The notes below the pieces were generated by a model, which had not been told where the DNA came from, made no database searches, and saw nothing but the letters and a program-made list of their open reading frames with translations. DNA of 5,348 nt from Pseudomonadota bacterium (GTDB lineage: Bacteria > Pseudomonadota > Alphaproteobacteria > Rickettsiales > SXRF01), in assembly GCA_028873275.1 (NCBI GenBank), contig JAGWLJ010000119.1:1-5348 (forward strand), in the 5' to 3' direction. The position numbers were made by a program, and so were the translations under genes. Shown one piece after another: positions 1-5,348 of this stretch (positions are counted from its first letter, which is position 1; the number at the start of each line of letters is the position of its first letter).

Positions 1-165
1 TAACGCCAATTTCTTGTCGCGATAATCTGAAATGGTATCGTCGCCGCCACGGAGCTTATTAGCCTCATATCCGGTAAGAGCAGCCGCGGTCAATGCACCA
101 CCGGCAGCGCCAATGCCAGTCTGTGTCAACGTTACGCCATTATCGTTGTTCTCTTGGTCAGCCAT
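1..165 (-). CDS. Unrecognised small protein with Gly/Ala-rich segment (N-terminal 55 codons, partial)
   Basis: I do not recognise this gene. Reading the minus strand from the ATG at 165-163 gives 55 codons without a stop, running off the left edge, so the C-terminus is missing. The start is supported by a GGAGA ribosome binding site six bases upstream. The peptide opens with an acidic/Asn-rich stretch (MADQENNDNG), followed by a Gly/Ala-rich segment at about residues 17-32 (GIGAAGGALTAAALTG). A charged, polar part follows (EANKLRGGDD, then SDYRDKK). The small-residue segment is reminiscent of glycine-zipper helices that pack in membranes, but it is short and only weakly hydrophobic, and there is no classical signal peptide. 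It is transcribed divergently from pcm. Its codons are richer in A+T than those of pcm or pepF, which hints at an accessory gene. Function unknown; I am fairly sure it is coding because start, ribosome binding site and open frame agree. Confidence 0.6.
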   Translation of the reverse strand, partial: MADQENNDNGVTLTQTGIGAAGGALTAAALTGYEANKLRGGDDTISDYRDKKLAL

Positions 166-171
166 GGTTTT

Positions 172-176
172 TCTCC
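172..176 (-). promoter_or_regulatory. Ribosome binding site of the left-edge small gene
   Basis: On the minus strand the sequence reads GGAGA followed by six bases and then ATG at 165-163. This is a near-consensus Shine-Dalgarno element at good spacing. It is the main evidence that the short left-edge reading frame is a real gene. Confidence 0.6.
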
Positions 177-199
177 ATTATTAGGGCCTTATACCAAGG

Positions 200-205
200 A
201 ATATA
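200..205 (-). promoter_or_regulatory. Possible -10 element for the left-edge small gene
   Basis: Read on the minus strand, these bases are TATATT (five of six matches to TATAAT) within CCTATATTCC. They lie about 35 bases upstream of the ATG at 165, leaving room for a short leader carrying the GGAGA site. No good -35 hexamer lies at the usual spacing (only a poor CACACA). In AT-rich sequence such a match can arise by chance, so this is a weak call. Confidence 0.2.
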
Positions 206-335
206 GGGCATTTTTATGGGCTTGTGTGTTACAATTTGATGAAGAATGCGACGCAGCGCAATTAATTAATACAAATCATAATGTTGCATGGCATGGATCC
301 TCGCCTGACGGGAATGACGGAGTGCCGAGCGTCCA

Positions 336-350
336 TTAAGCTAATCTTAA
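336..350. repeat. Small inverted repeat TTAAG-N5-CTTAA upstream of pcm
   Basis: A perfect 5-base inverted repeat (TTAAG, spacer CTAAT, CTTAA) lies 44 bases before the pcm GTG start, in the zone where the pcm promoter would be expected. It could be an operator half-site pair. The arms are short and AT-rich, so chance occurrence is quite possible. No regulator can be named. Confidence 0.25.
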
Positions 351-383
351 AGGTTATTCTTTATTGAGTGTAGCGCTGATCCA

Positions 384-389
384 AAGGAG
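384..389 (+). promoter_or_regulatory. Strong ribosome binding site deciding the pcm GTG start
   Basis: AAGGAG sits five bases before the GTG at 395-397. This close match to the Shine-Dalgarno consensus favours the GTG start over the first in-frame ATG at 488, which falls inside the conserved methyltransferase N-terminal region. Confidence 0.75.
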
Positions 390-394
390 CGGGC

Positions 395-1081
395 GTGAAT
401 TCCAGGCATAAAGAGCGTAGTTCCTATCATCATACCCCCGTTCACCCGCCATCGGCCGAGGAGGCCTCCAACCGCATCCGCCTTTTAATGCAGCTGCGCT
501 CCAGCGGCATACAGAATACGCAGGTGCTGGCGGCCATCGAAAGCGTGCCGCGGGAATTATTCGTCGAAGAGGCGTTCCGCGAGCATGCCTGGGAAGATAC
601 GGCGCTGCCCATCGCCTGCGGGCAGACCATCAGCCAGCCCACCGTGGTGGCATGGATGACCTGGGCGCTCGATGTCGAGCCGCGCATGCGCGTGCTGGAG
701 ATCGGCACCGGCTCGGGCTACCAGACGGCCATACTGGCGCGGCTGGCGCGGCGCGTCTACACCGTCGAGCGGCATAAGGAGCTGCTGGCGCAGGCCGAGG
801 AGCGTTTCCGCCAGATGCAGCTGACCAATATCGTCAGCCGGCGCGGCGATGGCTCCAAAGGATGGAAGGAAGCCGCGCCGTTCGAGCGCATCATCGTCAC
901 CGCCGCCGCCGATGAAATCCCCGCCGCGCTGCTCGAGCAGCTGGCGCCGGGCGGCATCATGGTCGCCCCGGTCGGCAAGAACGCCAGCCAGATCCTGCTC
1001 CGGATCCGCAAGGACGAGCATGGCGCCATCGGCACCGAGCATCTCATGAACGTGCGCTTCGTGCCGCTGGTGGAGGGGTAA
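395..1081 (+). CDS. pcm: Protein-L-isoaspartate O-methyltransferase (PIMT)
   Basis: PIMT transfers a methyl group from S-adenosylmethionine to L-isoaspartyl residues formed by spontaneous damage of Asn and Asp. This starts their conversion back to normal aspartate in cytosolic proteins. The 228-residue product shows the family signatures in order: VPRELFV (51-57), the substrate-side LPIACGQTISQP (71-82), SAM-binding motif I VLEIGTGSGYQTA (100-112), the acidic end of the next strand VYTVER (121-126), GDGSKGW (151-157), FERIIVTAAA (163-172) followed by LLEQLAPGG (179-187), and the C-terminal RFVPLV (221-226). E. coli Pcm is 208 residues. This one has about 20 extra, polar and His-rich N-terminal residues, which are kept because GTG 395 has an excellent ribosome binding site. 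An NlpD-like gene follows 70 bases downstream, a pairing common in proteobacteria; the usual upstream neighbour surE is not adjacent. All core motifs are intact, so I expect an active enzyme. Confidence 0.96.
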   Translation: MNSRHKERSSYHHTPVHPPSAEEASNRIRLLMQLRSSGIQNTQVLAAIESVPRELFVEEAFREHAWEDTALPIACGQTISQPTVVAWMTWALDVEPRMRVLEIGTGSGYQTAILARLARRVYTVERHKELLAQAEERFRQMQLTNIVSRRGDGSKGWKEAAPFERIIVTAAADEIPAALLEQLAPGGIMVAPVGKNASQILLRIRKDEHGAIGTEHLMNVRFVPLVEG

Positions 1082-1136
1082 TTCCGTTTACCATTTTTTA
1101 ACTCCGTTATGTTAGGGCAAGCCTATCGTCCAAAAT

Positions 1137-1143
1137 AGGGGAG
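1137..1143 (+). promoter_or_regulatory. Ribosome binding site of the M23 lipoprotein gene
   Basis: AGGGGAG lies eight bases before ATG 1152. An in-frame stop at 1113-1115 with no ATG, GTG or TTG codon in between makes ATG 1152 the earliest possible start. The first later in-frame ATG (residue 29) would remove the lipobox, so start and ribosome binding site agree. Confidence 0.65.
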
Positions 1144-1151
1144 TTGTCACC

Positions 1152-1916
1152 ATGGGGTATTACAGCACGCACGCCGGCTTGTTCGCCGTGCTTCTGGTCA
1201 CCGCCGCCTGCTCGCAGCAGCCGGCGCCGATCGATATGAAAGGCCAGTTTACTTACGGCCGCAGCGGTGCCAATGCCAGCTACGCCGCCAATGGCTTTCA
1301 GCCTGATCATTCCGCGCCGGTCTATACCAGCGCGGCTGACACCCAGCCGGTGGTCGTGAGTGATCTGAATACCCTGGCTCCCGCCGCCGGCGCACCGCTC
1401 GCCCCGGTCAGCAAGCCCGCTCCCACCAGCGACGTTACCGTATCGCAACTTGACCGCGTGATCGGCAATGACAGCGCTCCTGTCCCGGCAAGCAAGCCCG
1501 CACCCAGGCAGGTGGCCAGGGCCGAAACCTTCATGTGGCCGGTGGCGACGCATAAGATCATCTCCGGCTTCGGGCCCAAGGGCGGCGGAAAATCCAACGA
1601 CGGCATCAATATCGCCTCTCCCGAGGGCGAGCCCGTGTGGGCGGCGGCCGACGGCGAAGTGGTCTATGCCGGCAACGAGCTGGCCGGTTACGGCAACATG
1701 GTGCTGATCAAGCATGCCGGCAATAAAACCACCGCCTATGCCCATATGAGCCGCGCCACTGTCGATAAACACGATCATGTGAAGCAGGGCGACATCATTG
1801 GCTATGTCGGCGCGACCGGCAACGTCAAGGAGCCGCAGCTGCATTTCGCCATCCGCGACGGCAAGGAGCCCATCGACCCGGCAAAATACCTGAGCCGCAG
1901 CGTGGCAGGGCTTTAA
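1152..1916 (+). CDS. NlpD-like lipoprotein with degenerate M23 (LytM) domain
   Basis: This is a 254-residue envelope protein. Residues 1-20 form a short lipoprotein signal ending VTAAC, with Cys20 as the probable lipidated residue and Ser21 at +2, which in E. coli would not retain it in the inner membrane. Residues 21-125 are a low-complexity Ala/Pro/Ser linker with SKPAP twice (87-91, 114-118). Residues 126-247 are an M23 domain: ISGFGPKGGG, GEPVWAAADGEVVYAG, YGNMVLIKH, AYAH, VKQGDIIGYVGATG and LHFAIR. Compared with active LytM enzymes, the HxGxD metal site reads NDGIN (Asn149, Asn153) and the HLH motif reads QLH (Gln229); only His198 and His231 remain. E. coli NlpD (NKGID, RLH) and EnvC are similarly degenerate and activate cell-division amidases instead of cutting peptidoglycan. 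By analogy this is probably an amidase activator or structural factor. No LysM domain is visible, unlike E. coli NlpD. Its position after pcm supports the NlpD relationship. The domain call is firm; the role is inferred. Confidence 0.88.
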   Translation: MGYYSTHAGLFAVLLVTAACSQQPAPIDMKGQFTYGRSGANASYAANGFQPDHSAPVYTSAADTQPVVVSDLNTLAPAAGAPLAPVSKPAPTSDVTVSQLDRVIGNDSAPVPASKPAPRQVARAETFMWPVATHKIISGFGPKGGGKSNDGINIASPEGEPVWAAADGEVVYAGNELAGYGNMVLIKHAGNKTTAYAHMSRATVDKHDHVKQGDIIGYVGATGNVKEPQLHFAIRDGKEPIDPAKYLSRSVAGL

Positions 1917-1991
1917 ATCCCCTAATTGTCATAAAATCTTAACTTAACTAAGGAAATGGTAATGTGCTAAAAGCCTGACGGGGTAATATTT

Positions 1992-2645
1992 ATGCCGCAG
2001 GCAATTTCTTACGATAATGGCAGGCTGCTCAGGGAGAATGTGCTCCAGCAGATGAGCGACCTGTTTAACAGGCGAAGTGTCGTTTCCGGCAAGCAGGCCT
2101 CGAATGGCTTTGTCACCTATCAGACCGGAGTATCCTGCTTTCCCATGCGGGCGCTGATACGGGACAATACCTGCGAGCATGCTCCTGTGCCAAAAAGCGT
2201 TACGGTTCCCGCCTCAATCGACACGCAATGGGCTGCGGAGCCATCTTCTCCCGATCTTATGAGGGTTACCGTTAATGTCGGTGTGCCGGCCTGTGAGGCG
2301 GAAAAACCGGGAAGGACGCAATTTAATACATCGGGGGTCAAAAATCTTCTTTATACTATCATTCGCAATGCCGGACTAGCCAGGACAGGACAGGAAATAC
2401 TGCTATCTCATCATTGTGTATGGGAAGAAAAAGATACGCCGGAATGGCTGCGGGAGCAGGCCGGTAAATTTCTGCGTCCGGTTGCGGCGGTGGGGCGGGC
2501 GCATGTCGAAGTTGTCCGGTACGGAAGAATCGGAAATCAGTATGGCGAACGCTTCATACTTGTTTTCCACAAATGCGATTTGGCGCAAGTGGCTACAGCC
2601 ATTGAAAAAATGAGAAAAGAACGCGGAGCCGGAGTGGCGCGCTAA
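1992..2645 (+). CDS. Unrecognised 217-residue protein
   Basis: I do not recognise this protein. ATG 1992 is the first possible start after the in-frame stop at 1968-1970; only a weak G-rich ribosome binding site (CGGGG, eight bases before) precedes it. There is no signal peptide or membrane segment, so it is probably cytosolic. Visible features are a polar N-terminus, five cysteines (49, 61, 101, 142, 195) with no metal-binding spacing such as CxxC, a beta-like run RVTVNVGV (91-98), and an amphipathic stretch SGVKNLLYTIIRNAGLA (114-130). Two aromatic segments, HHCVWEE (140-146) and RFILVFHKCDL (187-197), precede a charged C-terminal helix (about 198-211, ending EKMRKER). Codon use is less GC-biased than in pcm or pepF, suggesting a lineage-specific or acquired gene. 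It follows the M23 gene by 75 bases and converges on pepF. I consider it coding because the frame is long with balanced composition, but no function can be assigned. Confidence 0.6.
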   Translation: MPQAISYDNGRLLRENVLQQMSDLFNRRSVVSGKQASNGFVTYQTGVSCFPMRALIRDNTCEHAPVPKSVTVPASIDTQWAAEPSSPDLMRVTVNVGVPACEAEKPGRTQFNTSGVKNLLYTIIRNAGLARTGQEILLSHHCVWEEKDTPEWLREQAGKFLRPVAAVGRAHVEVVRYGRIGNQYGERFILVFHKCDLAQVATAIEKMRKERGAGVAR

Positions 2646-2667
2646 TACACGAGCGGCGGTTTCGGCG

Positions 2668-4446
2668 TTATGCCTCCAATTCGTCGATGAAGCCGGAGAT
2701 GATATCCAGCCCCTGCTGCCAGAAATCCGGGCGGGAGGCGTCGAGGCCGAAGGGCTTCAGCAATTCCTTGTGGCGCAGCGTGCCGCCGGCTTCCAGCATG
2801 GCCAGGTATTTCTTCTCGAAGCCGGGGACTTTGCCTTTCTCATAGACCGCATACAGCGAGTTGACCAGGCATTCGCCAAAAGCATAGGCATATACATAGA
2901 ACGGCGTGTGGATGAAATGCGGAATGTACGTCCAGAAATAGCGGTAATCGCCGCTGAGCCTGATGGCCGGGCCGAGGCTTTCTGACTGCACGTTCATCCA
3001 GATGTCGCAGATGCGTTCGGCGGCCAGTTCGCCCTGGCGGCGCTCGCCGTGCAGGCGTTTCTCGAATTCGCAGAAGGCGATCTGCCTCACCACGGTGTTG
3101 AGCATGTCCTCCACCTTGGAGGCGATGAGACGCTTGCGGCGCTTGGCGTCTTTCTCGCGGCGCACCATCTCGCGGAAGGTCAGCTGCTCGCCGAACACCG
3201 AGGCAGTTTCGGCCAGCGTCAGCGGCGTGTCGCACAGCAGCGCGCCCTGTTTGGCTGACAGTACCTGATGCACGCCGTGGCCCAGCTCATGCGCCAGCGT
3301 CATCACGTCACGTGATTTGCCCTGGAAATTGACCAGCAGATAAGGATGCACGGACGGCACGGTGGGATGCGCGAAGGCACCCGGCGACTTGCCGGGCTGT
3401 ACCGGCGCGTCGATCCACGGCCTTTCGAAGAAGCGCTTACCCAACGCCGCCAGCTCCGGCGAGAAGCGGCCGTAGGAATCCAGCACCAGCTCCTTTGCGG
3501 CGTCCCAGGTGTAGGTACGGTCGGCGTCGCCCGGCAGCGGGGCGTTGCGGTCCCAGTAATCAAGCTGCTTTTTGCCGAACCATTTGGCCTTCAGCGCATA
3601 ATAACGGTGCGACAGGCGGGGATAATTCTTATGCACGGTGGAAATCAGCGCTTCCACCACCTCGTCCTCGATGTAATTGCTGACGTTGCGCGAGGAAATG
3701 GGAGATTTGAACCCGCGCCACTGATCCTCAATCTCCTTGTCCTTGGCCAGCGTGTTGGTGATCAGCGCGAAGAGGGGCGCTTTTTCCCGGAATACCTTGC
3801 CGATGGCCAGCGCAGCGCTCTTGCGCGTTTTGGCGTCTTTGGAGGAGAGGAGGTCGAGCGCCTGCGGCTCGGTCAGCTTCTTCTTGCCGATGGGGAAGCG
3901 CAGGGCGGTGATGGTTTCGTCGAACAGTCGCGTCCAGGCGGCGCGGCCGGCCACGTATTTCTCATGCAGCAGCTTTTCGAGGTCGTCCGACAGCTGGTAG
4001 GGACGGAAAGTCCGCACGTCGCGCAGCCAGGGACCGTAATGCTCGAGCGCCGGGTTGCCGCGCATGGCCAGCAGGTGGCTGTCTTCCAGCTTGTTGATGG
4101 AAAGGGTGAAGAACAGCGTCTGCGACGACAGCGAGGTGATTTTCTCCTGTGTGTTCTGGTAGAACTGGGCATTGGCCGGGTTGCTCATGTTCTTGGCGAA
4201 GCGCAGCTGCGCGTAGGAACCGAGCTTGCCCAGCAGTTCCTGGATCGCCTCGTACTCGCGGATGGCCCTGGCCAGCGCATCGGCAGTGAGAGAGACTACC
4301 TTGCCTTCATAGGCCTTGCGGAAGTCGCCGCACAGCTTCTCGGCGCGGGCGATGTCCTTCACGAGGGAAGGGGCGTCCGGCGCAGCGTAAAAATCGCTTA
4401 AATCCCACTCCGGCAGCTTTTTTGCGGCGGGCTTGCGTGCGGCCAT
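2668..4446 (-). CDS. pepF: M3 family oligoendopeptidase (PepF-type)
   Basis: This cytosolic zinc metallopeptidase of family M3B cleaves short peptides and probably helps recycle peptides from protein turnover. The 592-residue length is typical of PepF proteins. The N-terminus (WDLSDFYAAPDAPSL, 14-28) matches the family opening, followed by the helical oligopeptidase F N-terminal domain (roughly 110-180). The catalytic M3 domain spans about 200-580. The zinc motif HELGH is at 386-390 (His386 and His390 as ligands, Glu387 as the catalytic base). The third ligand is probably Glu413 in LAETASVFGE. The substrate-side aromatic motif is IPHFIHTPFYVYAYAFG (508-524), with His510, Tyr517 and Tyr519 well placed for transition-state contacts. 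No signal peptide is present; the Lys/Ala-rich start (MAARKPAAKK) is an ordinary polar extension. ATG 4446 begins one base after the stop of the upstream gene, so the two are likely co-transcribed and translationally coupled. All key residues are present and I expect an active enzyme. Confidence 0.95.
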   Translation of the reverse strand: MAARKPAAKKLPEWDLSDFYAAPDAPSLVKDIARAEKLCGDFRKAYEGKVVSLTADALARAIREYEAIQELLGKLGSYAQLRFAKNMSNPANAQFYQNTQEKITSLSSQTLFFTLSINKLEDSHLLAMRGNPALEHYGPWLRDVRTFRPYQLSDDLEKLLHEKYVAGRAAWTRLFDETITALRFPIGKKKLTEPQALDLLSSKDAKTRKSAALAIGKVFREKAPLFALITNTLAKDKEIEDQWRGFKSPISSRNVSNYIEDEVVEALISTVHKNYPRLSHRYYALKAKWFGKKQLDYWDRNAPLPGDADRTYTWDAAKELVLDSYGRFSPELAALGKRFFERPWIDAPVQPGKSPGAFAHPTVPSVHPYLLVNFQGKSRDVMTLAHELGHGVHQVLSAKQGALLCDTPLTLAETASVFGEQLTFREMVRREKDAKRRKRLIASKVEDMLNTVVRQIAFCEFEKRLHGERRQGELAAERICDIWMNVQSESLGPAIRLSGDYRYFWTYIPHFIHTPFYVYAYAFGECLVNSLYAVYEKGKVPGFEKKYLAMLEAGGTLRHKELLKPFGLDASRPDFWQQGLDIISGFIDELEA

Positions 4447-4447
4447 C

Positions 4448-5348
4448 TTATAACCCCCGGGCAGGCGGCGTGGCGGCTTTCCGCTCTGGAACCGGCGTGG
4501 GTTTCAGCGCTTCCGGCGGCGGCAGGGAAGTGGCTGGCTGCAGCATGTTCGCCAGCGCCGACGCGGCCAGCGCCTCAAACGTGCTGTTGCCGATGTAGAA
4601 CGTACCGTTCTTGTCGCGCTTCATGGGGATCTGCGCGCCGGCCTGCGCGGCAGCGGGAGCGCCGGTGATTTTCTGCAGGGCGTCGCTGACCGAGGGGCGC
4701 ATGTCGGCCGGCACCAGGCTGCTGGCCAGGAATTGCGGCACATTGTCGATATTGAGCGTGACATTGCCGTAGGGCAGGGGATCGTCACCGGCGGTTACCA
4801 CCGTGCCGGCGGCATGGATGCTGAACAGGTCGGATTTCAACTCGAAGCGGTTGATCTGCATCTGCTCGCCGGCGGCAACAGTGCCTTGCGGCCCGGCGGG
4901 CGGCTCGGCGCTATAGTCGATATCGGCTGAGAGGTTGTATGCCGGAGCGTTTCCGCCGTGCGGCACAAGCCCGGCGACGGCGAGGGTATATTTGCCTTCC
5001 GGCTTGCCATTGGGGCCGGTTTTGCCGTCGAAATGCCCCAGGATGGAGGCGATGGTGGCTTCCACCGCATCGTTCATGGCGACGGTGACATGGTGGAATT
5101 CATACAGTGTGTCGCGCAGCCCCTGTTCCTGCTGGATCTTTACGCGCAGGACGGGATTGGCGTCGTAGGTGATGACGGTGCGCATCGGCGGCTCGCCGGC
5201 GGAAGGCGTGCCGGTCAGGGTGATGCGGTTCGGCAGGTGCAGGGACTGCAGCACGTAATGATTATTGCCCTGATGCTCGAGGGCATAGCCGTATTTCACC
5301 GGCGCGGAGAAGGAAACGATGGCGCGGGGCTGGTCGTTCTCCATGACC
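4448..5348 (-). CDS. Probable envelope protein, DUF2125/AsmA-like (C-terminal part, partial)
   Basis: The frame stays open to the right edge: the codon before the in-frame ATG at 5344 is GTC, and no signal peptide or ribosome binding site is visible, so the true start probably lies outside. About 298 residues are seen (numbered from that Met). The sequence is rich in alternating beta-type stretches: NRITLTGTPSAG (39-50), RVKIQQEQG (67-75), KYTLAVAGL (118-126), YNLSADIDY (136-144) and the run INRFELKSDLFSIHAAGTVV (164-183). Then come YGNVTLNIDNVPQFL (192-206) and a late strand-like NGTFYIGN (246-253). The pattern of a strand pair, small-residue turn and a 'G-x-V-T-L-x-I' strand followed by a helix recalls alphaproteobacterial DUF2125 and related AsmA-like periplasmic or inner-membrane proteins. 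The tail (about 270-298) is Pro/Ala/Lys-rich and probably disordered. The gene lies immediately upstream of pepF, one base away. The coding call is firm; the family assignment is tentative. Confidence 0.55.
   Translation of the reverse strand, partial: VMENDQPRAIVSFSAPVKYGYALEHQGNNHYVLQSLHLPNRITLTGTPSAGEPPMRTVITYDANPVLRVKIQQEQGLRDTLYEFHHVTVAMNDAVEATIASILGHFDGKTGPNGKPEGKYTLAVAGLVPHGGNAPAYNLSADIDYSAEPPAGPQGTVAAGEQMQINRFELKSDLFSIHAAGTVVTAGDDPLPYGNVTLNIDNVPQFLASSLVPADMRPSVSDALQKITGAPAAAQAGAQIPMKRDKNGTFYIGNSTFEALAASALANMLQPATSLPPPEALKPTPVPERKAATPPARGL
4454..4458 (-). promoter_or_regulatory. G-rich ribosome binding site of pepF inside the upstream gene
   Basis: On the minus strand GGGGG is followed by seven bases (TTATAAG) and then the pepF ATG. 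The element lies in the last codons of the upstream gene, whose TAA stop (4450-4448) is separated from ATG 4446 by one base. This arrangement favours translational coupling by terminating ribosomes. As a Shine-Dalgarno element it is G-rich and not a perfect match. Confidence 0.45.

Larger units (their letters stand above)
166..394. other. AT-rich divergent intergenic region
   Basis: This 229-base gap separates two divergent genes and should contain the promoters of both. It is visibly richer in A+T than the flanking coding DNA, for example around AATTAATTAAT near 270-280. I see no tRNA or strong hairpin terminator in it, and no convincing sigma-70 promoter for pcm. A plus-strand reading frame crosses it (154-339, TTG start), but it has no ribosome binding site and overlaps the start of the divergent gene, so I treat the region as non-coding. 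Confidence 0.55.

Noticed and set aside
154..339. Plus-strand 61-codon frame with TTG start across the divergent region
   Set aside because: It has no ribosome binding site, overlaps the well-supported start of the divergent minus-strand gene, and resembles no known protein.
557..1042. Minus-strand frame of 161 codons antisense to pcm
   Set aside because: It lies wholly inside pcm, whose methyltransferase motifs are complete; the antisense frame shows no family features.
1087..1113. Possible promoter TTTACC / TATGTT before the M23 gene
   Set aside because: The spacer is about 15 bases and both hexamers are partial matches, so it is not distinguishable from chance. The gene may be co-transcribed with pcm.
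1107..1844. Minus-strand frame of 245 codons antisense to the M23 lipoprotein gene
   Set aside because: The plus strand encodes a clear signal peptide and M23 domain. The antisense product is Gly/Ala/His-rich without motifs and is a codon-bias shadow.
1926..1954. TTGTCA as a -35 element before the 217-residue gene
   Set aside because: TTGTCA matches five of six consensus bases, but the hexamer at the proper spacing (TAAGGA) is a poor -10.
2040..2042. Alternative GTG start of the 217-residue gene after AGGGAG (2031-2036)
   Set aside because: The spacing from AGGGAG is only three bases. ATG 1992 is available upstream in the same open frame, so the longer form was kept, with some uncertainty.
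3346..4401. Long plus-strand frame of 351 codons antisense to pepF
   Set aside because: The pepF strand carries intact HELGH and family motifs. The antisense frame is rich in Gly, Arg, Val and Gln, as expected opposite a GC-rich gene, and has no recognisable domain.

Overview
The window looks like an ordinary chromosomal stretch from an alphaproteobacterium. This rests on the Pcm sequence, whose alphaproteobacterial style is recognised from memory (VPRELFV, GQTISQP, LEIGTGSGYQTA, FVPLV). It is also supported by an adjacent NlpD-like M23 lipoprotein, a PepF/M3B oligoendopeptidase of usual length and an envelope-type protein resembling alphaproteobacterial DUF2125 proteins. Genus cannot be fixed from the sequence. 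The core genes are GC-rich, while the gaps between genes and two unrecognised genes are visibly richer in A+T.

Layout from left to right. (1) Bases 1-165, minus strand: the first 55 codons of a small unrecognised protein with a Gly/Ala-rich segment, running off the left edge. (2) Bases 166-394: an AT-rich divergent intergenic region holding a small inverted repeat. (3) Bases 395-1081, plus: pcm, protein-L-isoaspartate O-methyltransferase, with a strong ribosome binding site before a GTG start. (4) Bases 1152-1916, plus: a lipoprotein with a C-terminal M23 (LytM) domain whose metal-binding residues are mostly substituted, so it is probably a non-enzymatic LytM factor like NlpD or EnvC. (5) Bases 1992-2645, plus: a 217-residue protein I do not recognise. 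(6) Bases 2668-4446, minus: pepF, a zinc oligoendopeptidase, convergent with the preceding gene. (7) Bases 4448-5348, minus: the C-terminal part of an envelope-type protein, one base upstream of pepF and probably co-transcribed with it; it runs off the right edge.

How they fit together: pcm (repair of isoaspartyl-damaged proteins) and the NlpD-like gene form a pairing known from many proteobacteria, where surE often precedes them; surE is not next to pcm here. The minus-strand pair is a separate unit. I see no tRNA, rRNA, CRISPR array, insertion sequence, attachment site or convincing rho-independent terminator. No clear new system is visible. The items most worth a second look are the degenerate LysM-less LytM lipoprotein, the two orphan proteins and the tightly coupled partner of pepF.
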